The notes beneath the pieces are model-generated. The model made no database searches. It was not told the DNA's origin and saw only the letters and a list, made by a program, of their open reading frames with translations. This document shows positions 34,701-45,906 of a stretch of 64,000 nucleotides of DNA, in pieces. How positions within the stretch are numbered: position 1 is the stretch's first letter; each line of letters starts with the position of its first letter. The position numbers and the translations under genes were made by a program. The stretch is from Physcomitrium patens (Eukaryota; Streptophyta; Bryopsida; Funariales; Funariaceae): contig NC_037258.1 of NCBI RefSeq assembly GCF_000002425.4, forward strand, positions 16,720,004 to 16,784,003, in the 5' to 3' direction.

Positions 34701-34905
34701 CTTGCATAAGTTTTCTTTGATATTATCTTTTGTCACCATGGATTATCTCATGTCATTATTTTAGATTAGGATCCATGCTTCATGGGAAGTTTTTTGCAAG
34801 CCTTGTTTAAGCTACTAGGCATACAACTTGTCATGTCTAGAGCCTTCCATCTCCAAATAAATAGGCAAATAGAGTATGCAAATTGGACCTTAGAAGATAT
34901 CTATA
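31783..34905 (+). pseudogene. Right half of the split gypsy element: gag end to integrase
   Basis: Continues the element whose left half is 17579-18803. A decayed knuckle CFYYQEPSHQIKGCPKH (about 32010), protease VDCGSMKNYIS (about 32280), a 126-codon open piece (32380-32760), RT with FVPKKDGGLYLCIDY (33000) and LVLPFGFINALASF (33240), RNase H with TFDFIIGAVLQ (33780) and VQTDHRSLLHDL (33965), and integrase with DPCFMGSFLQALFKLLGIQL (34770) followed by VMSRAFHLQINRQIEYAN. Stops and frameshifts occur throughout. The copy ends at about 34905 next to another LTR. Confidence 0.75.
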
Positions 34906-34929
34906 GATATTTATAGAAGTTCATCATAA

Positions 34930-35729
34930 TGATTATGATGAATACTTGTAGAATAGATATTAGTTCGTTTTTATAAGATATTGGTAAAATAGACTAATAG
35001 TCCATAGAATAGTTAGTTTAGGAAGATGGATGGTTAACTTAGTTATGAAAAGCAGTTAATTATATGATTACGGTTAGAATTTGGAAATAGGGAGTAAATA
35101 TATAGGAGTTGTAGAAGTTAGTCTAAGGGCCACAATGTGATAGTCATGAGTCGGGATAAGCTTGGTGCTACGTCTTTGTTTCTTTGTTGTTGAAGAGTAA
35201 TGGATAGTTTCTAAATACTGTGAAATAAATCTGTGGAATAAATCAGAGATTGATTTATAAGATATTGAGTATGTAATTGGAGTACTATGTAGTTGAATTA
35301 TTATGAGAAGATATTGAGAGTTTGTTATCAGACTCTATGAAAGATTGTTTATGGATGGAAGATTATGATTATTGGTTAATGAGAGTTATGTGTTTCGAAG
35401 GAAGAAGTCTGTGATTACAGAAATTATTTGAAGATAGATTTTTTGGAATAGAAGTCTATTATTTTTGGTGTTGGATGAAATTTATGTATTTGAAGCGGTC
35501 TTTTAAGACAGTGCAAAAGTTACACTTTGTTGTTATTAGTAATTACATTGTACTATTAGGAAGTGGAAAGTATTGTAGTATTCTTTGGTATTTTTAGTGA
35601 TTCAGAATACGGTTAATTGTGTGACCCTAACAAGTAGAATTCATGTAGTTAGTCTTTCCTTGCAATTGAATTCACTTATACAAGTATATTCTGAAAGGAA
35701 TTTATAGAATAAGTAAAATGACAATTACA
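34930..35729 (+). repeat. 5' LTR (about 800 bp) of a plus-strand Athila/Tat-like element
   Basis: Ends ATGACAATTACA at 35729, directly before the primer site. Homologous to the minus-strand LTR 8244-8997 (GGATAAGCTTGGTGCTA block at 35155; terminal GAATAAGTAAAATGACAATT). The left border is approximate. Confidence 0.6.
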
Positions 35730-35943
35730 TTTTGGCGCCGCTGTTAGGGATTGACAATAACATTGAATGTTAGGAAGTAACTGCCATATGAGTAGAGAGG
35801 AAATAGGAAGCAGACTCAGTAGAATATAATGACAGAGTATGGTTATTATCAATGAAAACTTAACAGTAAAGAGAATACGGCAGTCAAAAGAAAGAATAGA
35901 GAGATTGCTATCGTGTTGTAATTTATTCATAGTGTAAAAATAA
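35730..35943 (+). promoter_or_regulatory. Primer site and leader of the plus-strand Athila/Tat-like element
   Basis: TTTTGGCGCCGCTGTT starts right after the LTR. The leader (GATTGACAATAACATTGAAT onward) matches the leader of the minus-strand relative at 8225-8050. It is then cut by the LTR of another element at about 35944; its gag and pol do not appear farther right in this window. Confidence 0.7.
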
Positions 35944-37503
35944 TGGTTATCATATTGATATTATTTAATAATGACCTTAGAGAATAATAAGTTATTTTCT
36001 ATAGAATTTCATAGTTTATAGAAATCTTAAATAACTTGTGTAAGTTTTATAAGTAAAAATAGAAATAGTAGGATATTTAATATGGAAGATGTAGAAAGAT
36101 ATGGATATTGATATTATAGTATTGTGGCCTTAGGCCATCTACGTGGATAGATAAGGCCAGGATAAGAGGATCTTCACTCTCATTGGCTATTGGTCATGAC
36201 CAATGAGCTTCAAGGGCTGTCCGAGAGAAAACTGAAGGCGAGGCCTCTTCTTCGGAGGGAATTCGAGGGTTTAGAGGAGAGATTCAGAAAGCTTGTGTTT
36301 TGGGCTATAATTTTGGTGTATAAAGTTTGTTATTTGAGTTGTGTATGAAGAAGTTAAGGTTGTTTGAAGTTAGGCTGTGAATTATTTACTGACTATCACT
36401 CTTTTAAGCATACAGAAAGTTGTAGAAGGTTTTCTGGAAAACAAAAGATGTCGATGGAAAGCTGGTTTGAAGGACTACAATTTTTGTGAAAGGGTTGTTA
36501 ACTTTGAGTCTGCAATGAGAGAGTTATGGCCGTTTAAAGTCTAGATGTGAAATTTGTACCTATTGTCACTCTTTTAAGCATACAAAGAGTTGTAGAAAGG
36601 CATTTAACAATCGGAAGGTAGAATTGAAAAGTTGACTTGAAGGAATTCAACTATTGTGTAAGATTTGATGAAATCAGATTTGAAGTGAGGAAGAAATGGC
36701 TGGTCGAAGTCAGAGCTTGCAAATTAAGGAAGTAAGTGAACTGAATTGTTGATGGTTATGTTTTGAGCCATTTTTTTTGAGAATTTTGAATGACTTTTGG
36801 CTCAAATTTGCCAAAGGTGTAGTTATAATATTGAAAAGCTACAAAAAAAAATTTCATGTCATTTGAGTATTTGGTTTCTAAGAAATCGCAAAATCAGTAT
36901 ATAGGTGTTTGTAAGTCAACATGTAAAGGCCGTGCTACTGAAATTGTATTATCTAGAATTTTGTAAAGAATCGACGGTTGAAATTTCGATATAAAAGAGT
37001 TATGGGTACTACCTTACTTCTTAGGTAATTTGAGCTCAATCTAACGGTTGGATTGAGAATTACCAAATTTTAAAGTTCAATGCATCAAAGAGATTCGGTA
37101 TTGAAGGAATTTTGATATTACAAGGATTTTACTACCACAAAAAGGGTTTTGGAAATTACAAAAGATTTGGAAATTATTGATTGATTTTACTATTATCATA
37201 GGTCTAGTAATTATTATTTATTTCTACAACTTTTACTATTACTGGAGGTTTGGTAATTATTATTTATTACTACAACTTTTATTATTACTGGAGGTTTAGT
37301 AATTATTATTTATTGCTACAACTTTTACTATTACTAGAGGCTTGGCATTTGATGTTTATTGCTACTAAGTTTAATATCATAGAAAGGAATAAAAACAAAA
37401 TTATAAATAATCTTGGAGTATTTTTCATCTTATGATTAATTGAGAATTTACTGTCAGCCAAAAGCCCAGCGCTTTTTCAAGACAAACTCTCTTTTCTCCA
37501 ACA
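35944..37503 (+). repeat. 5' LTR (about 1560 bp) of the second gypsy family, plus strand
   Basis: Ends TTTTCTCCAACA at 37503, three bases before the primer site TTGGTGCTTCTACTGAGAGA (37507). Homologous to the LTR at 11439-12684 on the minus strand. Contains two internal repeats: a unit of about 166 bp twice (block CACTCTTTTAAGCATACA at 36398 and 36564) and a 46-bp unit three times (37207-37345, core TTATTTATTACTACAACTTT). The left end is placed at TGGTTATCATATTG by analogy. Confidence 0.65.
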
Positions 37504-37558
37504 TTATTGGTGCTTCTACTGAGAGACCCTTGAGGCATTGAATTCTCTACAAGTCAAG

Positions 37559-38451
37559 ATGGAGGATTCTAGATTTGGAAAAACAAGTGGTGGTGGAAGT
37601 CAAAATTTTATAGAAGATTTTTTAAAGGCCATGCAAATGTTTATGAATCAACAAGCCGCAAATGCAATAGGGCAAGGAGCTACCAAAGCTTTAAGATGAA
37701 TAATTAGTAAGATTGAAAGGGTATTTTAGAGGAAAGGATTTTAGATGCTAAGATCGAATTTACATTGAGAGAAGCTCTTGGTATTGCAAAAAAAGACTTT
37801 CATGAGCTCATTATTGATGTGATCAAAAGAAAAAGGTAGATGACAGCAAAAGCAGTAATGGTGAACGCATTAGATACTTTAATGAGTGAAGAAGAGAAAG
37901 AAGAGATTGGTCAAGTGTTTGCATTAATGTATGAACCAAAGAAGAAGTGTGAAGACTTTTTTGGTGAGTTGGATGAAATTTTGAGTGGAGAAATAGAAGA
38001 TGAAGTCTTACAAATGTTTATTGGTGCTCATGTAAACAAAAGTAGAATAAAATGTGTATATGGTAAGAACCAAGAAGATGAAGAGATTTTTGAAAGAAGA
38101 ACGACTCATGTCACAAGTATTAGAGGACTTGAAAAAGAGGCAAGGGTGGCATATTATGAAAAAAGTGAAGGTGAAGCATCTTATTTTCATCCATTTTGGA
38201 CAAGAGTCACCATAGAAACACATGTCAAGCTTGGAGATTTGGATGAGCCAATTTTAGCTCTTGTGGACCATGGTTCTAAGATCAACATCCTATCTAGGAA
38301 GACTTATGAAAAAAGAAAATGGTCCATTGATACTAACCATGGATGGGTATTAAGAGCTGCTAACAATAAAAAAGGAACTATTTTTGGTACTTATCCAACA
38401 GTAAAGGTGAAGCTTGGAGATGTGGAAGTAGAACAAAAAAATTTCGTGTAA
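37559..38451 (+). pseudogene. Gag and protease of the plus-strand second-family gypsy element
   Basis: ATG at 37559 opens MEDSRFGKTSGGGSQNFIED, resembling the gag N-terminus of the element at 1536. It stops at TGA near 37697. An open frame of 203 codons (37840-38451) carries the gag end EEIGQVFALMYE and GEIEDEVLQMFIGAH and then the retropepsin active site ALVDHGSKINILSRKTY, followed by GTYPTVKVKLGDVEVEQKNF. Most of the capsid region and the zinc knuckle are deleted between the two pieces. Confidence 0.7.
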
Positions 38452-38459
38452 AATCAAGG

Positions 38460-40250
38460 AAGTTATCTAATTATTTTGGAACAGCCATACATCACTGCAA
38501 CAAGGATGGAGACCAAGGTATTAAATGATGGCTCACACTATGCCAGAATTCGAAGTCATGATGGAAAAAGATCAGTTCAGTTTCTTATAGTGAGACTAAA
38601 TCATGAGAGGCATAGAGATCAGCTTAGAGAAACTCCTATGAATTGAGAGCATGATGATTTCCTGGATTTTTATACTGCACATGTAGAATATGGGATGCCA
38701 AGGGTACAAAAAAATTATCTACTATTACATGCCCCAATGTACAAGGGAATGGTTGTAGGATTTAGAATTTAACTGAAGAAGGACTCATAACTTTTAAGAA
38801 GTTTGAAGATTTGAATTTTAAATATAAAAGATCATTTAAGAAAATTTAAAAATAATTAAAAATAATAAGTGTAATTTTGAATGATGAATTTATTTCTAGA
38901 ATTGTTGAAGAAGAAGGATTTTTAAATGATATTTTACAAGTTTTAGAGACTTTAAAAGGGGAAAAGATTGCATCTATTAATGTGATGTTAGAGATTCACT
39001 TAAGAAGACTATATGAAGAAATATTAAAGACAATTGCTGAGGCTTTTGCAAGGTATGCCATTAATTCTATTCAAGATATTTATTCCAGTTGTGATCAGTT
39101 TCAACTTATTATAGAAAGTAGAGATTTGACAACTATAAAAACTCCTTTAGGACTTGTGAAGATGTACACCTTGTCTCAAGGTGCAACAAATTCAGTGGCT
39201 CATATGTAAAATGCTATGAATAAAATCTTAAGAAAATTTTTGCATGAGAAGACTATTCCATTTATTGATGATATTTCTATCAAATATTGCAAAGAAGAAG
39301 CAAAAGACTTGATTGTGGATGCTGATAGATGCAAAAAGTTTGTAATGGATCATATTGAAGATGTAGAGAGAATTTTGAAGAAACTTGAAGATGTGGACTT
39401 AACATTATCAATTGATAAGTCCAAATTTAGAGTTGATGAGATTATAGTAGTTGAATACTTGAGTGAGAGATATGGCAGAAATCCTATTCCTAAAAAAATT
39501 GATGCCATTACTAAGAGGAAGGCATATAATAGCATCACTAAAATAAAAAGGTTTTTAGGTGCTTGTGTCTTCTATCAGATTTGGATTCTTCATTTTGCTC
39601 ACATAATTGAGCAATTTTATAATCTCTTGACAAAAGGAACCAAGTTCAAATGGGAATAGAAGCAAGAAATGGCCATGGAAGGTCTAAAGGAGATTTTAAA
39701 ATCACCGCCAATCTTGAGGCAAGTTGACTATGATTGTGGAAGGCCAATTATTATTACCGTTGATACAAGCTCAATTGCAATTGAAAGTGTAAAGTGAGCT
39801 ACAGATAAAGAGGACAGTGGCTAAAATATGAGAGCTAAACGCATGTCAAAACCACTGTCTATGATAATCATTACAAATACGGAGTCAATGAAGTTAGATA
39901 TTTTTTGGACGCCAAGAAGAATAAGAGACCTTTGAAATGCATAGTTGTTCCAATTTTTATACCAGTCCGATTGCTTATCACCAATCAATGTGGCATTAGT
40001 AGAAGAATACATCACGAATTACAACCCCAAAGATGGATCGAGTATCGTACAATGGAGAATTATGGAGATTAATGAAACAATCTTAGAAAAGGTGTTATTT
40101 CTGTCCATTGAAGAGAATGCAATAGGAGCTGATGAGTCAAGTAATTTTAGCCCCGAAAGATTATTTAAGGCAGGTATGTCATCCTTTGAGAAGAGCCAAG
40201 GTTAGCAGACTGCTGAAGCTTTTTTACTAAAACTTGGGAAATGATTTTGT
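38460..40250 (+). pseudogene. Reverse transcriptase remnant of the same element
   Basis: 38877-39209 contains IYSSCDQFQLIIESRDLTTI, TPLGLVKMYTLSQGATNSVA. 39216-39659 contains the catalytic box as FIDDISIK, then VDLTLSIDKSKFRVDEI and FLGACVFYQIWILHFAHII, the connection segment. 39660-40250 enters RNase H (ILRQVDYDCGRPIIITVDTS). Frames are split by stops. Integrase and 3' LTR are not seen before copia sequence begins at about 40450. Confidence 0.7.
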
Positions 40251-40449
40251 TTTGTAATGAGGCGGTTAGGATATTATCAACACCCCACATATATGTCCAA
40301 ACAATTATTATATGCACTGGTAGGAGCACTAGAAAGGATGGTGTTCAATTGGGTAGCTTATGTAGCTACTCGTATTCATGGGGAGATAGGAGCTAAGTAG
40401 AAATTGAAAAAGTTCATATATTTGCTTTATTGCATAAAGTTGCAACTGA

Positions 40450-41918
40450 TAACAAAATATTACATGCTCCATAAATCCAATGGACATCCTTCACAACCAC
40501 AAGAATGCATTTTTTTTTAGGGTCTATAATTGTAAGATGCATCTCACCTAAGTCTTGTGATTTGCTAATGCCACCATCATAGCCTTGAAGTTGAATAGTT
40601 ATATTTTCATCAAAATTGAGAAATTTACTTCTATCTCTTCAAATATGTATATTTATTGCCTTATTAATGCATACATAATATTATAATTGAAAAAAATATA
40701 TAATTATTTTTTTTGAATTAAATGATGTCTCTTGAGCTAAAAAAAAAACAATAATTCCAATATTTACTATACCATTGTTATTTATTTTAGGACATTTTGC
40801 ATTACCTTGCTAATGCCTTTTTTGTCTACAAGCCCTACAAGTACTTTTAGACTTATCAATCTTAGGCTTTTTTTTTGTTGTGGATGGTGCTTCTTTAAGA
40901 CTTATTTTTTTCTTATATGCACTACTAAAACAAAAAATAGAAAAATAGTCTTTTCCTTCTTTTGCATCTTTTCTTCAAAGAGAATAGATTGCACTAAATT
41001 TTTTGTGATCTCTTCTATTTTTCACAATGTAATTGATTGAATAAGTGAATTCTAAGATTTTAGTAATGCAATAAGTATAAGAAATATCATGCTTTGTTTT
41101 TCCATTTCCATTGACTTCAATATATTAATTCCTAAAATAAAAAATCTCTCTAAGAGAAATCTCTATAGATTTTCTATCCACATATCAAAGATTATATAAT
41201 TTTTTTATTAAAAATATTTCAATAATAAATCCTAAGGGCTTATGGATCTTAACTAATATGTCCTACATTTTCTGTGTAGTATTACATTTGCATATATGAT
41301 TTAATTGAAAAGATTTAATATTGAGTGCAATCAATGTTGGTACTTCTCTTTTGCTAGATTTTTATTTTAGTTTTTTTATTAAAATTCATGGAACATTTTA
41401 ATGTCCCATCTACATGCATATAGAACTTGTAAATATGCATGAATTGTTTCATAACAAATATCCATATGTCATAGTTTTTTTCATTTAATTAATCAATATA
41501 ATGATCTATTGAGGATACAATTGTCAAATACAATTAATGCAATAGCAAAAAATAACAATAAAGAAATAGTTAATAAATAATCTACAAAATGCAATATTTA
41601 GAAAGTAAAAGTACTAAGCTATATTGGAGCAAAAAGACTCATCTTTACCACCACCAACAAATGGAATTTAATTAAGTAAAAACTAGCATCAATATAGTTT
41701 AAATTCCAATTCTAGTAGCTCCAATAGCTCCTTGACTTCATCAATAATCTAGTAGCAATAGAGCTCTAGTAAAAAAATCATCAAAAAAAAAAAAAAAAAA
41801 AAAAAAAAACATCTACAGAAAATATCCAATTTCATCCAAATTGAAATTTATCTATGGCACTATTCATTCAAACTGATGTTTATCTATAGCATTGTTTATC
41901 CAAACTAATATTCATCCA
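40450..41918 (-). pseudogene. Ty1/copia gag remnant
   Basis: On the minus strand, downstream of the primer site, 41530-41300 reads LNEKNYDIWLFVMKQFMHIY then FYMHVDGTLKC, like the copia gag core (LNGxNYxxW). Near 40850-40810 a knuckle-like CRACRQKRH occurs, and 40600-40490 may be the protease start in broken frames. RT and integrase are missing. A 24-bp poly(A) run at 41785-41808 sits in the leader. Confidence 0.55.
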
Positions 41919-42120
41919 GCTCTAATACCATGTTATGAAAATAAGATGAAAACATAAAAGTAGAATGGATATTATTTGTTTCTAACAAAAGGTGCAAAAA
42001 GCCAAAAGAATGACGCTTTTGGTGTCTAAATTAAGAATTAGATAAGTTATAGCTTTTGATATATATAATATCGAATATTCATTAAAAAGATTCAATTCCT
42101 TTACAAACAACAATTGTACA
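41919..42120 (-). repeat. Copia 5' LTR (190 bp) with tRNA-Met primer site
   Basis: On the minus strand the LTR starts TGTACAATTGTTG at 42120 and ends TTTTCATAACA at 41931, directly followed by TGGTATTAGAGC (41930-41919), which matches the initiator tRNA-Met primer site at 11 of 12 positions. It is homologous to the copia LTR at 16109-16255. Confidence 0.75.
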
Positions 42121-42728
42121 ATTGATCCTTATTGAAATGGTGTGTTGATAGTATAAGGGCTTTAGTACACAATGTTGTGAAGCCTAGTTAGTATTTTGTG
42201 GCTTGGGTTTTTTGGATCAGCGTCAAGCCGAGTGATTGACACCAAGAAAGTATGCTTAATGAGTTGTATGTGCATGGCATATATACGTGGTTGGTAGAAG
42301 TTAGTCCATATCTAACAAAAGGAGCCACGTAGAGAATGCACATGAGCTATGGTCTTTTTAGGTTTTGTTTCAAAGGTGGAGATTTTCTTTTATATGGATT
42401 TTAATCATTTCTATGCACTAGATGGATAAAATGTGAATAATAATAATATAATTATAATTTTAAATTATGATTAAATTAATTCTTATTTATTTATTCATCA
42501 TGATAAAAAGATCATTTTTATATTTATATGTCATTAAATTAAGTGCATAATATTAAACTTTATAATGTAATTTATTACTATATTATATAATTTATTATTA
42601 TATTATATTATATATTTATAATTTAATAATATATAATAAATAATATAATTAATTATATAATATTTTATTTTTGATATCAAAATAAATTATTTTTTATTAA
42701 AATAATATATATATTTTAAAAAAATTAA
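42121..42728. other. AT-rich spacer, no gene seen
   Basis: The left part (42121-42380) has moderate GC with motifs like GGCTTGGGTTTTTTGG and GGAGCCACGTAG that look like decayed LTR sequence, but no ends could be set. The right part is nearly pure A/T. Confidence 0.4.
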
Positions 42729-42755
42729 TAGTGTATATATATATATATATATATA
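42729..42755. repeat. (TA)n microsatellite
   Basis: About 13 TA units directly left of the foldback-like element. Confidence 0.9.
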
Positions 42756-43203
42756 TAATTTTAGAGAGTTTCTAAAGTGACACCTTCATATTATTAAAGC
42801 CACAGTCCATGTAGATATACTCTTACTCAACTCTCACTCTCTAAATAATCTTCCTTGTTGTTTTCTTCTCATGCCTCTCTTTACTTGTGTTTATCCTATC
42901 TTTCTCTTGTTGCTTTTTACTCATGTTTAATCTTATCCTCTTTTGTTACTCTCTACTTGTGCCTACATATTAAATCGTCACTTCTAATGCTTCTTCCATC
43001 CAAATGAGAGTCAATATACTAATTGACCTTCTCCAAAGTATCTTGAAAGGAATTATGAAGTGTGATTCCAAAAGAAATTACAATGAAAACAACCACAATA
43101 CCTTTTAGGATGTGTCATTAACATTATAGAAGTGTGGCTTTAACAATATCAAGGTGTAGCTTTAATAATATAAAGGTGTGGCTTTAGCAATTCCTATAAT
43201 TTT
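42756..43203. mobile_element. Foldback/MITE-like element with 22-bp subrepeats in its arm
   Basis: Left arm 42756-42803 (TTTCTAAAGTGACACCTTCA and TATTATTAAAGCCACA) is the imperfect inverted copy of the right arm 43150-43201. The right arm holds three 22-bp direct repeats (43128-43193, core GGTGTGGCTTTAACAATAT). The centre encodes nothing. Length about 448 bp. Tandem repeats within inverted arms are typical of foldback elements. Confidence 0.6.
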
Positions 43204-43810
43204 ATTTGAACAAAAAATAATTGAATATATTGAAATATAATCAATAATATACTAAATATATGAAAATATTAAATGATTCCAATTTTTTATAAAATTGCTC
43301 CATCCATCCTAACCATCATAAAAAATAGAAATTAAGCATATTAATTTGACAATAATAAAAATATAAATTAATTATACATGAGTTGATTTTTTTTTTTTTC
43401 TTGTCATATATGTTTTGTGAAATGATTTTATTTTTTATTTTTTAGTTTAATTAATTTTACAATTTTTTTTCTTTAACCATACTTTTAACACAATAAGAAC
43501 CAGCAAGATCAAAGTATATTTGGTTTATAATTTTTAAAATATATTTTTATTTACAATAATTACAAGCATATACATACTTATTTAATTAATTAATTAATTA
43601 ATCACTAGTAATAGAATCAAAATTTAGTAATTTATAATTTTCTACCAGATTTCTATTTGATTATAAACCTAAAAGTAGAGTTACAACACATTTTTGATTA
43701 CACTATACAATTTGTGCAAGTAAAAAAATCAATAGTTGATAAAGCTAATTAAAATTCTAATTATAAAAGAAAACACATTTGAACGTATGAGTATTGCATG
43801 CTTAAGGTTT

Positions 43811-43847
<37 letters not shown>

Positions 43848-44070
43848 GTGTGTGTGTGTGTGTATAATTTTTTCTAACATAAACAAATCTTACACAAAGT
43901 ATGAAGTTTCATTTCTTTTTAACATAATTTAAACGAATATTCTATTGGAAAAAAAAAGTAATAGCTGTGGCTTTTTCAAACTAATCTACAAAATCTATGA
44001 TAAATAATACAGTATATAATTATTTTCATTGCCATTATTCTTAATGTAATATAATTTGTTTAACGCGTTC
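43204..44070. other. AT-rich intergenic DNA with a (TA)n(TG)n microsatellite
   Basis: No coding frame or transposon end recognised. 43815-43864 is (AT)n followed by (TG)n; 43580-43602 is TTAA-TTAA repeated. Confidence 0.6.
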
Positions 44071-44074
44071 CCAT

Positions 44075-44420
44075 CACTATTACACGTTCTCAGATCACAA
44101 TACAACGAGAGAACGTGTGCCCTTGGCATGGCCCTCGTTGTGGAGCAGCCTGGAAGCTTCGTGGCTTGATCAGACCAATAGAATCATTTTTAAAGGCCAC
44201 GTCAAGTCGGGGGTTTCGATGGGCAGCCTCCACCGTCGCTGATCACTCTGCCACGTGGGAAGTTTCGTGACCCTCGGGCAGCAGTTACGTGAAGAGAATG
44301 TTCAAGGCTCTCTGGGCTGCCTGATCCTCTGCCCGAAAAAAACCTTCATCCACCCCAAGAACGCTTCTTCTTCTTGTTTTTCACTTTCTTTTGAACTCAG
44401 GAGGAGGGGAGAGGGGTAAT
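44075..44420. promoter_or_regulatory. GC-rich island with G-box and palindrome, about 1.5 kb before the channel gene
   Basis: GC content rises sharply compared with the flanks. It has CACGTG at 44252-44257 in GCCACGTGGG, CCACGTCA at 44202, TTACGTGA at 44285 and a 10-bp palindrome ACACGTTCTC/GAGAACGTGT (44082-44091 and 44109-44118) with ACGT cores. A CT-rich run (44360-44395) follows. It looks like a promoter without its own gene, or a distal part of the next gene's promoter. Confidence 0.4.
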
Positions 44421-44444
44421 TCTAATGTTAAATTTAATAAAATT

Positions 44445-44494
44445 TTATTACAACATGAATGTTTATTACAACATGAATGTTTATTACAACATGG
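44445..44494. repeat. 18-bp tandem repeat, 2.8 units
   Basis: TTATTACAACATGAATGT repeated without change (44445-44462, 44463-44480) and partly a third time. Confidence 0.9.
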
Positions 44495-44538
44495 GCCAAT
44501 GTTGATTGTGTGTGATAGAAGTAATCAGTGCTGTATTA

Positions 44539-44541
<3 letters not shown>

Positions 44542-44575
<34 letters not shown>

Positions 44576-44753
44576 GAAGTCGAATTTTAAATAGACCTAG
44601 GCTTTTACTAAATTGACTCACCATCAATAAATAAAAAATGACTTTTACATTCATTTCACCACTACTAGATCTGAAACCAATGAAAACTAACCACATTCAT
44701 CATGGGTAAATCAATTTAGTAAAAACCTTGGTCTATTTAACATTTCTTTATAT
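44542..44753. mobile_element. MITE copy 1 next to a (TA)n tract
   Basis: (AT)15 at 44542-44571 is followed by a left arm with AAATAGACCTAGGCTTTTAC and TAAATTGACTCACC. The right arm ends AATCAATTTAGTAAAAACC and TTGGTCTATTTAA, its inverted copy, before TATATA. About 182 bp, no coding. The interior (CACTACTAGATCTGAAACCA) matches copies at 52374 and 56284. Confidence 0.75.
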
Positions 44754-45158
44754 AAAGTGAAGCTATGAAAGACATCATTTTATTTTGTGAATGACTTGAT
44801 TCATGGCAAGTGTTATAGATGCAAAGACTATATAAGTTAATTGATTGTTGATTGTTGTGTAGTTAATTTATTGTAACTTATCCCATTTTTAAGATGTTTT
44901 CTAACTTTGGGAATACACAAAAAGGTCCATAAATGTCTGTTGATCACTTTTTGTGGTTTCTGGACTTGTACAATGGTATATCTCACCAAAGGAGTCCACC
45001 TCCTTACGTTCCAAAAGGAAAAAAGATAAAAAAAGAAACTAGGACTTACATCCGAAAAGGTCAAACGATATTCATCCATATACACCATCGCATCGATGAA
45101 GCGGATGAATGAACTAAAACCAGAAATCGTCCCTGAAGGATGATAATGGACAGCGCAG

Positions 45159-45263
45159 CACGTGGTCGTGTGAGGTTCCAATGAAGGAGACAACGAGGCT
45201 TAGTCCACCAACGCACTCCACGTGTCCAATCGATGCCGGAATTCTGCAAGTGCCTCCACGTCA
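45159..45263. promoter_or_regulatory. CACGTG/ACGT (ABRE/G-box) cluster upstream of the channel gene
   Basis: CACGTG at 45159-45164 (GCACGTGGTC) and 45219-45224 (CCACGTGTCC), and CCACGTCAC at 45255-45263, all within 105 bp and about 650-750 bp before the start codon. CACGTG with GTC or GG flanks is the classical abscisic-acid/drought element of plants. ERD4, the Arabidopsis relative of the gene below, is dehydration-induced. Confidence 0.45.
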
Positions 45264-45299
45264 CAGGGTCAAATTCCGGGTAACTACAGGATCTCAGAC

Positions 45300-45678
45300 C
45301 GGGTAATACAGGGTCTCAATTGCATAAATGGAGCGAGGGCGATGGAAAGCTAGACTTGTCTCTTTGCTGCCGTGAGCTTGTGCGCCACAGCTTTGCCGTC
45401 GGGGCTCTCGCACTTGATGAAACTCAATCAAATAATCCTCCATCGCCGTTAGTCACTTGCCGCATCCTGTGCGTGTCGTCGATGTCTTGATCCCCCTTGT
45501 CGTGGCCTGAATTCCGTTTTTTTGTGCGAAATTGAAGCTCGGGGCTCGAAGCTAAAGCTGAAAGAAACGACGTGATAGAGTTTCGGTTCGGACTCTTTTT
45601 TCAGTTTGATCGTCGCTGGGCTGAGGATTTCGCGTGAGAGATTCAGCGGTGTTCGATTCCTGGATGTCTGCGCGCGAA

Positions 45679-45709
<31 letters not shown>

Positions 45710-45906
45710 CCTCTCATGCTTTCTGCTGTAATATTCGGGGCATTGGAGAGTGCTACTGCCGGCGAGGGGGAGCTTTCTTGCTATTGTTGATGGCGGGATG
45801 GTGCGAGAGATGGGATTGGTAGCGTAATGCCGAGTCTCGCGTTGATTATTGTGGATTTGAGGTTTTAGGAGTGCGGGATTGAAGTGAGAAGAAAGGAGTT
45901 GGCAAG
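45300..45906 (+). promoter_or_regulatory. Core promoter and 5' leader of the channel gene
   Basis: GC-richer than the flanks, no clear TATA box. A run of about 29 T (45671-45699) lies about 210 bp before the ATG. A short upstream frame (45634-45822, 62 codons) could be in the leader. The transcript start cannot be fixed from sequence. Confidence 0.4.

Noticed and set aside
41785-41808. Poly(A) run as the tail of a LINE or processed gene copy
   Set aside because: No reverse-transcribed gene or LINE motif lies beside it; it is inside the copia leader.
43815-43864. (TA)n(TG)n tract as a further MITE site
   Set aside because: No inverted arms or MITE interior found on either side.
44837-45193. 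118-codon minus-strand frame in the channel gene promoter
   Set aside because: No domain, atypical composition, overlaps the CACGTG cluster; most likely chance.
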